NCBI RefSeq assembly: GCF_001629705.1
Contig: NZ_CP015378.1
Location: forward strand, 2,046,001-2,110,000
Reading direction: 5' to 3'
DNA length: 64,000 nt
From: Fictibacillus phosphorivorans
GTDB lineage: Bacteria > Bacillota > Bacilli > Bacillales > Fictibacillaceae
The translations under genes were made by a program, and so were the position numbers. Of this stretch, positions 25,533 through 33,931 are shown one piece after another. Numbering within the stretch: position 1 is the first letter of the stretch; every line of letters begins with the position of its first letter. Under the pieces are notes generated by a model that made no database searches, was not told where the DNA came from, and saw only the letters and a program-made list of their open reading frames with translations.

Positions 25533-25994
25533 ATTCTCGGGTTCCAACTTTTCAATTATTTGTGCACATTCTTTCCTTGTGTCAGGATGCAAGATTACTC
25601 GATCCGTTAAAAGATTGGCGATCAAACGATCCGATATGGTTGGTCCTGATCGTTTTCTTCCTCATCTTCTTGAGATAGATTTATAATCACAGATCATCTC
25701 AAGTATAAACTTTCGGGGAATCGGCACCGCTTCTCTTTTAAGCTGATCAACCACCCAATAATTCCAATGATGCTTATTGTGATGTTGATGATGAAGCCAG
25801 GCATATTGCCATTCCACTTCACTCGGCTTCTCATCTGAATAAAATTTCTTTGCATATGTAAAAAACTCAGCTGGATGAAGCTTAGATAGATCATGTGTAA
25901 ATGCTTGAACATAAAGTCCTAACTTCCAGCATTCTATAAAGACATTCAATTTATGTTCAAAGATATAAAGAAGATATTTTCCATATGCTGGCAT
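25515..25994 (-). pseudogene. DUF5662-family protein interrupted by one in-frame TGA
   Basis: The frame from ATG at 25994 runs 160 codons to TGA at 25515, with one more TGA at codon 111 (25662-25664). Both halves match the DUF5662 family: YLLYIFEHKLNVFIECWKLG and HHNKHHWNYW before the stop, and LHPDTRKECAQIIEKLEP after it. The residue at the stop falls in SISRR-x-G, where a tryptophan (TGG) would be usual, so a single G-to-A change explains it. Alternatives are a sequencing error or read-through. Ribosome site GGGTGAAG. Part of an operon with two small membrane genes upstream. Confidence 0.75.
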
Positions 25995-26007
25995 GATTCT
26001 TCACCCA

Positions 26008-26175
26008 CTAATTAAATATTTTACTTCCATAAAACAGAATCAGCGTAAAAATGATTATCTCAATGATTATTAGTCCCGTTCGTTTCAATGGTGTTCCTTT
26101 GTACTTCATTCGTTCAAAGAGATATTGTATGAAAATAATAGCAATTGCCGTGTAAAAACTATCTAAAAGTGTCAC
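26008..26175 (-). CDS. 55-residue membrane protein
   Basis: GTG at 26175, with AGGTGAT 7 bases upstream, opens 55 codons to TAG at 26008. Two transmembrane helices are predicted: about residues 7-22 (FYTAIAIIFIQYLF) and 33-52 (LIIIEIIIFTLILF), with a basic loop between. It lies 9 bases after the membrane protein gene at 26185 and 13 bases before the DUF5662 frame. The spacing implies an operon. Function unknown. Confidence 0.65.
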   Translation of the reverse strand: MTLLDSFYTAIAIIFIQYLFERMKYKGTPLKRTGLIIIEIIIFTLILFYGSKIFN

Positions 26176-26184
26176 ATTTATCAC

Positions 26185-26469
26185 CTATTTATCAATAAAG
26201 TTTACCAGGAATACAAATACAAATATTGTGATGAATGTATATCGAGATCCTACAACTTTATTTTTATCACCTAGGATTTTTTCAAATATCTCTACAAGTA
26301 TTCGATATAATGTAGCACTACCTAAAATTACTAAGATAAAGGTAATGGGCTTCTCCCAAATACTTTTAAAATCTACAAATTGAAAAATCGTAAGTATCAC
26401 AATAAGTCCACAAAGCTCTCCGATGTCGTTCTTAGATCGTTTAAAGAAAAAACGACTCAGTGTATTCAT
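26185..26469 (-). CDS. small membrane protein of unknown function
   Basis: A 94-residue protein with three predicted transmembrane helices: about 18-33, 42-60 and 76-91. Basic N-terminus (SRFFFKRSKNDIGE). No family recognised. GGAGGACAG precedes the ATG. First gene of a small leftward operon with the 55-residue membrane protein. Confidence 0.65.
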   Translation of the reverse strand: MNTLSRFFFKRSKNDIGELCGLIVILTIFQFVDFKSIWEKPITFILVILGSATLYRILVEIFEKILGDKNKVVGSRYTFITIFVFVFLVNFIDK

Positions 26470-26602
26470 AAGCTGTCCTCCATTATGTCTATTATCTATA
26501 CTTCATATTTCATTCCTTAATAAGTCTCATTATTCCTTCTGAAATTTTAAACTTACCAATTTAGTACAAATAATGAATATAAGATGTATGAGGAGGTTTT
26601 CT

Positions 26603-26644
26603 ATGAAGGCTGTATGGTTTAAAAAGACGCACTTCTCAATTTAG
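26603..26644 (+). CDS. doubtful 13-codon ORF with strong ribosome site
   Basis: AGGAGG stands 6 bases before an ATG that encodes MKAVWFKKTHFSI and stops inside a terminator loop. Half the codons are the 5' arm of the hairpin. It is either a mini-ORF leading straight into a terminator or the 5' scar of a lost gene. There is no downstream plus-strand gene. Confidence 0.25.
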   Translation: MKAVWFKKTHFSI

Positions 26645-26660
26645 AGAAGTGCGTCTTTTT
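26621..26660. terminator. bidirectional terminator of the APH gene
   Basis: A perfect 17-bp inverted repeat (AAAAAGACGCACTTCTC and its complement) with a 6-base loop and T runs on both sides. It overlaps the last codons of the phosphotransferase gene. Confidence 0.88.
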
Positions 26661-27564
26661 GTATGTATTTCTTCACTAAGTTTTTGAAGACTTGAATGGT
26701 ATTTAAAAAGCTTTCTTGCACATGTCCATCTTCAATCGTCCAACAAGTAGCTAAAACAGCATGTGAGTAGGCTCTTAACAAAACTCTATCTTTATTCAAA
26801 TTCAGTACATCTACAAAAATACCAATTCGTTTTTCTGATATCTCTTCCACTCCATGTTCAGGTAATTTATTCAGCAAATATTGAACAACCTCATATTCAC
26901 GGTCTCCGATCAAACCCTTCGGATCAATCGCAGTCCAAGAACCGTCTCCATTTGCTAGTATATTGTAATGATGTAGATCGGCATGAAGGATATAAGGCTC
27001 CTCTATAGAACGATTTAATTCTCTAAAAATGGATAGAGCTTGTTCGATGGTGGATTTTGAGACCAGTTGATAATCATCGTATTTTTGATAGATTCGTTTT
27101 AGGCTATTCTCACGTTCAAGTACAGTCGGAAGGTTAGATTTGGCTGGAGCAGGAACCATTAACTTCTTTATCACTTTAGCAGCAATTACAGTAGCCTCAT
27201 CATCATCTTCTATTTCTGCCAATGTATGGCCTGGTTGTATACGTTCAAGAAGCATCAGACCTCGTTCCTTCTCATACGCTAACAATTTAACTGTATTCTC
27301 GCCAGACAGAAGCTGAAGTGCGCTTAGCTCCGTTTCATATTCTTTCTGATCAATCACAACTTTCAAAACCATTTCACTTCCATCACTTCTTATAGCGGGT
27401 GCGACGAAATTGTACGAAAGATTGAAAGGTTGTTGGATGTGAAGATCATAGTTCTTCTCGCAATAAGAGAGTAAGTCTTCAAAAGTACTCAACCATTCAC
27501 TTGCTTTTTCTCCATGTACACCTATAATTTGTTTAATAAATAAATCAGGAAGTTTGTAACTCAT
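26641..27564 (-). CDS. aminoglycoside/hydroxyurea phosphotransferase-like kinase
   Basis: A 307-residue protein with kinase-fold motifs: HADLHHYNIL near 200 (Brenner motif, catalytic Asp) and AIDPKGLIGDREYE near 217 (metal-binding D). The IDPKG-x-x-G-D form points to the APH(6)/streptomycin kinase branch. It would phosphorylate a small hydroxyl substrate; whether that is an antibiotic is unknown. Its start overlaps the serine hydrolase gene by 20 bases, so the two are coupled. Confidence 0.82.
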   Translation of the reverse strand: MSYKLPDLFIKQIIGVHGEKASEWLSTFEDLLSYCEKNYDLHIQQPFNLSYNFVAPAIRSDGSEMVLKVVIDQKEYETELSALQLLSGENTVKLLAYEKERGLMLLERIQPGHTLAEIEDDDEATVIAAKVIKKLMVPAPAKSNLPTVLERENSLKRIYQKYDDYQLVSKSTIEQALSIFRELNRSIEEPYILHADLHHYNILANGDGSWTAIDPKGLIGDREYEVVQYLLNKLPEHGVEEISEKRIGIFVDVLNLNKDRVLLRAYSHAVLATCWTIEDGHVQESFLNTIQVFKNLVKKYIQKDALL

Positions 27565-28351
27565 TCCCCTCTCTCCTTATGTCATCTTTTTTTCTTTGTA
27601 TGTTGTATTCGTTGTACATCAACTTCATGGACTCTACTATTCTTTCATCAGATAAGGTGTTTGTATAACGATTCGGAAGATTATTGGCTCCTAAAACATA
27701 GAGCAAGGGATGTTGATGAAACTCTCCTAAAATCCCTATATCCACCACTAAGCTTTCAAAACCCCCGCTCATATGATTCAACATATGGTTTGGAATCCCT
27801 TCAAAGTGATCTTGAGGTCGAACTAGACCATTCATAACAGGTAACCATAATTGCGGATGACGGTGATACCCTTCAAAAATAGCTTTTAATACAGAAAGCA
27901 CTTCACTAATTCTCCCTTTATTTTCAACATCCCGAGGATTTGAAGAAAGATTTATGTGTTTGTAAGAACTATTTATCTCTGTATTTACCTTTTCCCACCC
28001 TCCACAAAACTGCACAATATTATCTGCAGCTTTACTATCATGACAAGCGATCATCACTTCAACAAGATCTCCTAAGGACAGAGAAGTTCTACCTTGAATA
28101 TGTGGAAATAAAACGGCGCTGTTCTCGTCTTTATCGAGTTGAAAATCCTCAATTAAGTCACTCCAATGAAACAATCCTCTCTCCACCCAATTTGTTATAC
28201 AATATCCAATAACCACTTTTGCAGCTGAAGCTAGTGGAACGATTAGGTCAGGATTAAATGAACACACAACTTCTTGGTGTTTCGTTGAATAGATGATGAT
28301 ACCTACTTGTTCTGATTCAACGGTCTTTAATGTTGTTAGTACACTTTGCAT
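27545..28351 (-). CDS. class A beta-lactamase-like serine hydrolase without signal peptide
   Basis: A 268-residue protein of the beta-lactamase/transpeptidase fold. S-A-A-K near residue 42 is the catalytic S-x-x-K. The second motif is C-H-D-S in place of S-D-N, and the third is M-S-G-G in place of K-T-G, so the lysine is absent. There is no signal peptide, so it is cytoplasmic. Many such Bacillus proteins are annotated beta-lactamase class A without known activity. It is coupled to a kinase gene. Confidence 0.75.
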   Translation of the reverse strand: MQSVLTTLKTVESEQVGIIIYSTKHQEVVCSFNPDLIVPLASAAKVVIGYCITNWVERGLFHWSDLIEDFQLDKDENSAVLFPHIQGRTSLSLGDLVEVMIACHDSKAADNIVQFCGGWEKVNTEINSSYKHINLSSNPRDVENKGRISEVLSVLKAIFEGYHRHPQLWLPVMNGLVRPQDHFEGIPNHMLNHMSGGFESLVVDIGILGEFHQHPLLYVLGANNLPNRYTNTLSDERIVESMKLMYNEYNIQRKKDDIRREGNELQTS

Positions 28352-28511
28352 CTTGATTACTCCTTCACTTTATGTAATTGTAATTATTATCCAACTTAAC
28401 AATAACACACTTCATTTCTAACTTTTTTAAAAAAACTTCCAAAAAAGCGTATAATTCTCAGTAGGATAATCGTTGTACATAGTGAACGGCAATTAAGAAG
28501 GGAGTTATAAC

Positions 28512-29447
28512 ATGTCTCAATCAACGAAAACACTTCACGGGCAATCCAATGAATTACGCCAAAAATTTGACGAAGAAATCCAAGATTTCAGTGATGCACT
28601 ATGGAACTATTGCAGATACCTTACAGGTTCACCTTGGGATGGTGAGGATTTATATCAAGAAACGCTGCTCAAAGTACTAGGAGGATTATTTACAAGATGG
28701 CATCCAACAAACTTAAAATCCTATGTATTTCGCATCGCAACCAACACTTGGATCGACCAATGTCGTAAAGAAAAACGTACGCTTGGAGAACTACATGAAG
28801 AATATGAAGCCTATGAAGAATTTTCGGACAGTCTGGAGTTAGAAGAAGCTCTTCAAAAATTAGATGACCTTTTTTCTCCACGACAAACTGCTGTGTTTCT
28901 TCTTTTGGAGATCTTTCGCTTCCAAGCAGATGAAGTTGCGAGTATGGTAAGAACAACGCCTGGCGCTGTTTATGCCTCAGTGAGAAGAATGAAATATAAA
29001 ATACGAACCAATAGAGATCATTCGATTAAACCGAAGCTTGAAAATTCACCTCAAAAATCAAAGACGATACAAGCCTATTTAAAAGCATTTAATCATGGTG
29101 ATCTTGAAGGGATGCTTTCACTCATAAGTGATCAAGCTCATTACGAAGCATCATTAGGGTTTTTAGAAGTAAATAAGGATGAAATCATAAATGGATCACT
29201 AGCATACGGCTTACCAGGTCATCATGCTATTGAATGTGAGCTATGGGGTAAACATGTCATTGTCGTATTGGCTGAGTCTGATCAAGGTCAGCTTGTACAC
29301 GATATTCAATACCAAGAAGTCGAAAATAACAAAATCGTTTACCACAGAAGCTTCTTCTTTAGAAAAGAGTTCATAGTGGCTGCGTCAAAAGAATTGGCAT
29401 ACAAGCCACAATTAAACAAGCCTCCACTTAACTGGGAAGATGAATAA
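28512..29447 (+). CDS. ECF sigma factor with SnoaL-like C-terminal domain (SigJ-type)
   Basis: A 311-residue protein. Region 2 is ALWNYCRYLTGSPWDGEDLYQETLLKVLGGLF (about 28-60), and region 4 is FRFQADEVASMVRTTPGAVYASVRRMKYKI (about 136-166). The remaining about 130 residues, IQAYLKAFNHGDLEGMLSLISDQAHYE onward, form an NTF2/SnoaL-like domain, as in ECF41 and SigJ factors, where it controls activity in place of an anti-sigma factor. GGAGTTATAAC precedes ATG. A TATAAT at about 28450 may be its promoter. No partner enzyme is adjacent. Confidence 0.82.
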   Translation: MSQSTKTLHGQSNELRQKFDEEIQDFSDALWNYCRYLTGSPWDGEDLYQETLLKVLGGLFTRWHPTNLKSYVFRIATNTWIDQCRKEKRTLGELHEEYEAYEEFSDSLELEEALQKLDDLFSPRQTAVFLLLEIFRFQADEVASMVRTTPGAVYASVRRMKYKIRTNRDHSIKPKLENSPQKSKTIQAYLKAFNHGDLEGMLSLISDQAHYEASLGFLEVNKDEIINGSLAYGLPGHHAIECELWGKHVIVVLAESDQGQLVHDIQYQEVENNKIVYHRSFFFRKEFIVAASKELAYKPQLNKPPLNWEDE

Positions 29448-29458
29448 GAAGTCTAATA

Positions 29459-29503
29459 AAAACTCCCCTTCTTGTTACTAAAACAATCAGAAGAGGAGTT
29501 TTC
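29459..29503. terminator. bidirectional terminator
   Basis: Stem AAAACTCC-CTTCT / AGAAG-AGGAGTTTT (one bulge), with T runs on both strands, between convergent genes. Confidence 0.8.
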
Positions 29504-29517
29504 TTTATAGTATTTAT

Positions 29518-30768
29518 CTAGTAACGCAGCCACTTCCAGATTTCACTTGGAGTTGCATTTTTTCCATAAAGTAAAATCCCTGTCTTAAACACCTTACCAG
29601 CTAGTTTCATCAACAGCCAAATACTAGCTAACAAGATAATCAAGGCAATAATGATCTCAACCCACGGCCATTCATCCAATAAGGAAAGACGAAGGATAAG
29701 GATGCTTGGAGATGTAAGTGGGAAATATGTGGCAACTTGAGCGATGATGCCGCTCGGGTTTGCCAATATTGGGCCTATGAATATGAGCGGAAGAAACGGC
29801 AACATCATGACGATTCCTTGAAAATTGCTTGTAGCTGTCATATCTTCAACCGTTGCACCAATACCAACGAAAATAGCAGCAAACATTAAGTAACCTGCTA
29901 TAGAGATCGCTAGCAAAAGCAATAGTTCCGGTACAAAAAGATATTCCATGACTGGTAGCTCATATCTCCATGCTGCAATCGGAACAACGAGTAATAGCCA
30001 AGTTCCTACTTGAACAAGTCCTAATATGAAATAACCGATGATTTTCCCTTGCATTAAGTCTCCAGGTGTTACGGAGGATAATACAATCTCAGCTACCTTT
30101 TCCTTCTTTTCTTGAGAGGCACTCTGGAAGATCATCATACCTGTCATAACGATTGAAAAAAGTACGATACCAGCAAATGCACCTGGGATTATCCGTTCCA
30201 TTGAGCTGTCATCCGCACTCTTTTTATCTGACGGATTCAGAGAACCTGAACCAGTTTGTGTTGAAGCTTCTTCTGACTTGATCTCTATTCCTTTTGTTAT
30301 CGATTGAACGACTTCTGGAGAAAGGTTAAGCTGATCAAATTTCACCTGACGCAGTGGCTCTTGTAGAAACTGCACTTCACTTGAAAAGGTGTCAGGCATT
30401 TCATTGCTTGTGAAAACCTTCACTTCTCCTGTTTTTACCGCATTATCTGTCAATGCCACATAAGCTTGGTTTTCGGATGATTCTATCTTTTTAAGTATCT
30501 TTTTTGAATCATCTGTTAATTCTTCCATCTTCCAAGATAAATCTTGGGATTTGACCAAACCATTAACTTCATCAAAAAGGTTCAGTTCATCATTCACATA
30601 AACGGTTACGGTCTCTGAATCAGGTTCTCCTTCCAGCTTTTCAAGGAGTGTCGGAAAACTAGCGAACACGATAAATAGAAGCGGTGTCAAGAGAAGTGAT
30701 ATGATAAAAGATTTATTTTTCATGTTCCGCTTAAGTTCCCACTTTGCAACTTTCCAGCTGTTACGCAT
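29518..30768 (-). CDS. ABC-2 type transporter permease (NatB-like)
   Basis: A 416-residue membrane protein. One N-terminal helix (about 22-42), a large extracytoplasmic domain (about 45-200), then five helices; this is the layout of NatB-type permeases that pump sodium or antimicrobials outward. The segment GKIIGYFILGLVQVG and the amphipathic pre-helix SQEKKEKVAEIVLSSVTPGDLM are usual for ABC-2 permeases. It overlaps the ATPase gene by 8 bases; last gene of a five-gene operon. Confidence 0.85.
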   Translation of the reverse strand: MRNSWKVAKWELKRNMKNKSFIISLLLTPLLFIVFASFPTLLEKLEGEPDSETVTVYVNDELNLFDEVNGLVKSQDLSWKMEELTDDSKKILKKIESSENQAYVALTDNAVKTGEVKVFTSNEMPDTFSSEVQFLQEPLRQVKFDQLNLSPEVVQSITKGIEIKSEEASTQTGSGSLNPSDKKSADDSSMERIIPGAFAGIVLFSIVMTGMMIFQSASQEKKEKVAEIVLSSVTPGDLMQGKIIGYFILGLVQVGTWLLLVVPIAAWRYELPVMEYLFVPELLLLLAISIAGYLMFAAIFVGIGATVEDMTATSNFQGIVMMLPFLPLIFIGPILANPSGIIAQVATYFPLTSPSILILRLSLLDEWPWVEIIIALIILLASIWLLMKLAGKVFKTGILLYGKNATPSEIWKWLRY

Positions 30769-31693
30769 ACTTCACACCTTCTTTCACAATCATGTTTTTA
30801 TCAGAAGCGATATCAATAAAAATCTCATGCAAAGATACACGATCGATTATTAATTCATATACATTCAATTCTATTGGCAACTCTCTAAGCCAGGTTGGAA
30901 TGTGAACATCTTGCTCTAAATAAAGAATCGTTCGATCCTCTTTACTCTCAACGCGGTGAACAGATGGGATATTACGCAACAGTTCTTCAGGGTTGTCACC
31001 TATAATCGTACATTTAAAGTTTGCGTATTCTCTCTTTACATCTTCCATGGCACCATAAATCACTTTTTTGCCTCGATGGATCATAAATAATCGATCACAT
31101 AATTCTTCCACCATGTTCATCTGATGAGAAGAAAGGAGAATTGCTGTGCCATTGGCTGCAAGTTCTTTAATTTCTTCTTTAAATACCTCTTGGCTTACAG
31201 GATCAAGACCTGAAAATGGTTCATCTAGAATAAGCAGTTCTGGTTCGTGAATAATCGCTGCGATCAATTGAACTTTTTGCCCCATCCCTTTTGACAGTTC
31301 TTCAACCTTTGTGTTCTCTTTACCAGCAAGTCCGAATTTCTCTAAATACTCCAAAGCACGTTTCTTCGCTTTCTTTTGTGGATAGTCTTTAAGTTCAGCA
31401 AAATAAAGCAAGATATCCATCACGTTTACGTTTTTATACAAACCTCTCTCTTCAGGTAGATAGCCTATTTTATGACGAGGAATTTCAGAACTCCCATGAA
31501 AATGAATGGATCCTTCATCTGGATACATAATGCCCATAATGTTACGAATTGTTGTGGATTTCCCGGCTCCATTCGGTCCAAGAATCCCCATGATCTCACC
31601 ACGATGTACTTCAAAAGAGATATTCGAAATAATCCTCTTATCTTTAAACGATTTTCCTAATCGCTCTACTTTCAAGATGCGCTCATTCATCAT
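30761..31693 (-). CDS. ABC transporter ATP-binding protein (NatA-like)
   Basis: A 310-residue ATPase. Walker A GPNGAGKST is near 38-46, signature LSKGMGQKVQL near 137, Walker B LLILDEPFSGLDP near 155, and the H-loop histidine in SSHQMNMVEELCD. The C-terminal about 90 residues extend beyond the nucleotide domain, as in NatA. It pairs with the downstream permease. Start ATG-ATG preceded by GAGG. Confidence 0.9.
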   Translation of the reverse strand: MMNERILKVERLGKSFKDKRIISNISFEVHRGEIMGILGPNGAGKSTTIRNIMGIMYPDEGSIHFHGSSEIPRHKIGYLPEERGLYKNVNVMDILLYFAELKDYPQKKAKKRALEYLEKFGLAGKENTKVEELSKGMGQKVQLIAAIIHEPELLILDEPFSGLDPVSQEVFKEEIKELAANGTAILLSSHQMNMVEELCDRLFMIHRGKKVIYGAMEDVKREYANFKCTIIGDNPEELLRNIPSVHRVESKEDRTILYLEQDVHIPTWLRELPIELNVYELIIDRVSLHEIFIDIASDKNMIVKEGVKYA

Positions 31694-31696
31694 CTT

Positions 31697-32551
31697 TTAC
31701 CTCCCCATTAGCATGTAAGTAATAATTTCTTCTACTTCTAAAACCTCTGATTGTATAATTTTTATTTCATTTTTCTTCAAGAATGTGTCTGTTTGTTCTA
31801 CATCATTAGAAATGAGCAGACGATCGTTCAAACGGTCGATCTCACCAGGAATTTTTTCAATCCCTAACCCATTTTCAAACCAATAACGCTTGTATCGATA
31901 CACTAGTTCTTCTTTTTCGTATTTACCTATTACTTTGCCATCGTTCATGATCACGATATAATCTGCTAATTTCTTAATATCTTCTACTTGGTGGGTAGCG
32001 ATAACGATCGCTCTCTCGTCTCTCTCCATCCAATCTACAAGAATGTCCATTAACTTTTGTTTTGAAGGAATATCCATATTAGCTGTAGGTTCATCTAAGA
32101 TTAAAAGTTTTGTGTTCTTAGAGAGAGCTAAAACAATGTTAAGTTTTTGCTGCATGCCTTTAGACATTTTTCCAAAACGTTTATTAAGATCAATTTCAAA
32201 AGTCTTTACAAGATTCATAAACATTTCTTGATCCCAGTTCGCATACCAAGGTGCCATCAAATCTCTTAGTTGTTTTCCAGTTAACAAGTCACAACCTAGA
32301 ACAGATTGTGGTTGATAGGCAACCTCCTGTTTCCACTGATCACTGGACTTTACACTAGCTCCAAAATGCAACAGTTGACCGTTGTCCGGTTTCACAAGAT
32401 TCATCATCATTTTGATGAGTGTGCTTTTCCCTGCACCGTTGTTACCAATTAGTGCCGAAATCGTACCGAGTTCAATATCTAGATCTATTGGGCCAACTGT
32501 GAAATCATCTACTGTTTTCTCTACTCTTTCAATTTGTGTACAAAGCTTCAT
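31697..32551 (-). CDS. ABC transporter ATP-binding protein (YtrB-like)
   Basis: A 284-residue ATPase with Walker A GNNGAGKST (about 35-43), signature MSKGMQQKLNI near 131, and Walker B LLILDEPTANMD near 150. The C-terminal tail differs from that of the NatA protein downstream. Overlap with the GntR gene is 4 bases (ATGA). It is likely to power the 242-residue membrane protein at the operon start or to share the NatB permease. Confidence 0.85.
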   Translation of the reverse strand: MKLCTQIERVEKTVDDFTVGPIDLDIELGTISALIGNNGAGKSTLIKMMMNLVKPDNGQLLHFGASVKSSDQWKQEVAYQPQSVLGCDLLTGKQLRDLMAPWYANWDQEMFMNLVKTFEIDLNKRFGKMSKGMQQKLNIVLALSKNTKLLILDEPTANMDIPSKQKLMDILVDWMERDERAIVIATHQVEDIKKLADYIVIMNDGKVIGKYEKEELVYRYKRYWFENGLGIEKIPGEIDRLNDRLLISNDVEQTDTFLKKNEIKIIQSEVLEVEEIITYMLMGR

Positions 32552-32955
32552 TCACTACCACCTCGATCGTTATCTTTAAGTCTTGCTAGTACTTCTTCAA
32601 ACACAGATCGAATTTCATCAACTGAGTAATTGTGTCGAAGAGCGGTCTCTACACCTTTTTCAATCGCTTCAGATACAGATGATACTGCTAACTTCTCCAT
32701 CTTTTTTACCTCCACTTCAGCAACGAAAGTTCCCTTCCCTTGCGTTGTTTTGATAAAGCCACCGTACTCTAAATCTTGATAAGCCCGCCGAGTAGTTATA
32801 ACACTGATCTCTAAATCTTTTGAAAGTGCTCGAATGGAAGGAAGAGGTGAACCTGCTGGTAACTTACCACTAACAATGAGTGCTTTAATTTGTCCTTCTA
32901 TCTGATGGTAGATGGGAACCCTGGAATCTCTGGAGAGCTTTATAGGAAGTTCCAT
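32548..32955 (-). CDS. GntR/YtrA-family repressor
   Basis: A 135-residue regulator. The N-terminal winged helix (IYHQIEGQIKALIVSGKLPAGSPLPSIRALSKDLEISVITTRRAYQDLEYGGFI) is typical of GntR, and the short C-terminal helical segment is typical of the YtrA subfamily, which controls ABC transporters induced by cell-wall antibiotics. It lies inside the operon whose promoter bears a matching palindrome at 33729-33758, so it probably represses the whole operon. Confidence 0.88.
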   Translation of the reverse strand: MELPIKLSRDSRVPIYHQIEGQIKALIVSGKLPAGSPLPSIRALSKDLEISVITTRRAYQDLEYGGFIKTTQGKGTFVAEVEVKKMEKLAVSSVSEAIEKGVETALRHNYSVDEIRSVFEEVLARLKDNDRGGSE

Positions 32956-32975
32956 ATAGATGCTTCCTCCCTTCT

Positions 32976-33701
32976 TTACTGAAAATAATCCAATTTATTC
33001 ATGTGATTCTTCATATATCTCATCCAAAATGCAACACTCGCACAGGCTGCAAAAATGGAAACAACAGATGTAACGATCGGCCATTTACTAGCGATTAAAA
33101 TAGTAAGTCCAACCAATCCGTGACTCGAGAGATAAGGAACAGCGAATAATAATAATGTGAAACTTCCCAATAAAACAACTGCATAGAAGACCATCTTTAC
33201 ATTCGTGACTTTATCTCCGGAATCACTTGCCGGATAAACACTTCCATAACAAATCCCAAAGCTAAGCCAGATGAGAGAAAATGCTATAAACTCCATTGGT
33301 GCCAAAGTTTGGCGCAATTCAGGAGCAAGGCTATACATGATTATTAAAACCACTAAATGAAACGGAACTGAGTAGATAAAATAAATAAGAAAGCGGCTTT
33401 TTACCACAATTTCTCTTGGAATTGGAAGCTGGTTTAGAAAGACGGTAAACGGCTGTGCCCATAAATTGTCAGAGAGTTTTTGGTATTGATATTCTTTCGG
33501 TTTAGCCCATATCGCTGCAACCCCAAAGGTAAGCAAAAAGAATATATCATACAGCATAAAGTGTTCTTCTAAGTATGAAGAAATTGAAACCGTTAAGAAA
33601 AATGAATAGGGTACTAATAGAAACAGTAAAGTAAAGATACTTTTCTTTGAATGAGTTAATTCAAATTTTGAGAGCCAGAATGCCTGTTGCCAGCGGTTCA
33701 T
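32976..33701 (-). CDS. ABC-type membrane protein, first gene of the YtrA-like operon
   Basis: A 241-residue protein with six predicted transmembrane helices and no recognisable ATPase motif. It resembles the membrane components next to YtrA-type regulators. ATG at 33701 is 9 bases from AGGTGG and is preferred to the ATG at 33710, which is on top of that site. It ends 21 bases before the GntR gene. Its ATPase is probably the YtrB-like protein downstream. Confidence 0.75.
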   Translation of the reverse strand: MNRWQQAFWLSKFELTHSKKSIFTLLFLLVPYSFFLTVSISSYLEEHFMLYDIFFLLTFGVAAIWAKPKEYQYQKLSDNLWAQPFTVFLNQLPIPREIVVKSRFLIYFIYSVPFHLVVLIIMYSLAPELRQTLAPMEFIAFSLIWLSFGICYGSVYPASDSGDKVTNVKMVFYAVVLLGSFTLLLFAVPYLSSHGLVGLTILIASKWPIVTSVVSIFAACASVAFWMRYMKNHMNKLDYFQ

Positions 33702-33728
33702 TTTTATCATCCACCTTCAAGTAACTGT

Positions 33729-33758
33729 TATAGTGTTTATATCTATATACACACTATA
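33729..33758 (-). promoter_or_regulatory. operon promoter with GntR/YtrA operator
   Basis: TATAGTGT (33729-33736) and ACACTATA (33751-33758) form a perfect 8-bp inverted repeat with a 14-bp centre. Reading leftwards, TTGTTA and TATAAA with 17 bp between overlap it, so a bound repressor would cover the promoter. Confidence 0.75.
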
Positions 33759-33931
33759 TAACAATGGTGATGATTTTTCCACCTAATTTCAAAAAAAATA
33801 CATATAGCATCTTTATTATTGTTGTTAAACATTGTAAATAATTCTATAGAAGCGTTGTTCCTAGTGAATAATCCCTCTATAATAAAATGAAATATATAAC
33901 TTACAGAAACGTACAAAGAAAAGGAGAAAAT

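Noticed and set aside
13460..25994. Recoding of TGA as tryptophan
   Set aside because: Two frames have lone in-frame TGA, but several sound genes here end in TGA, and one of the two frames has also lost an internal segment, so mutation is the simpler explanation.
27545..28351. Functional beta-lactamase resistance gene
   Set aside because: No signal peptide, and the K-T-G and S-D-N motifs are changed.
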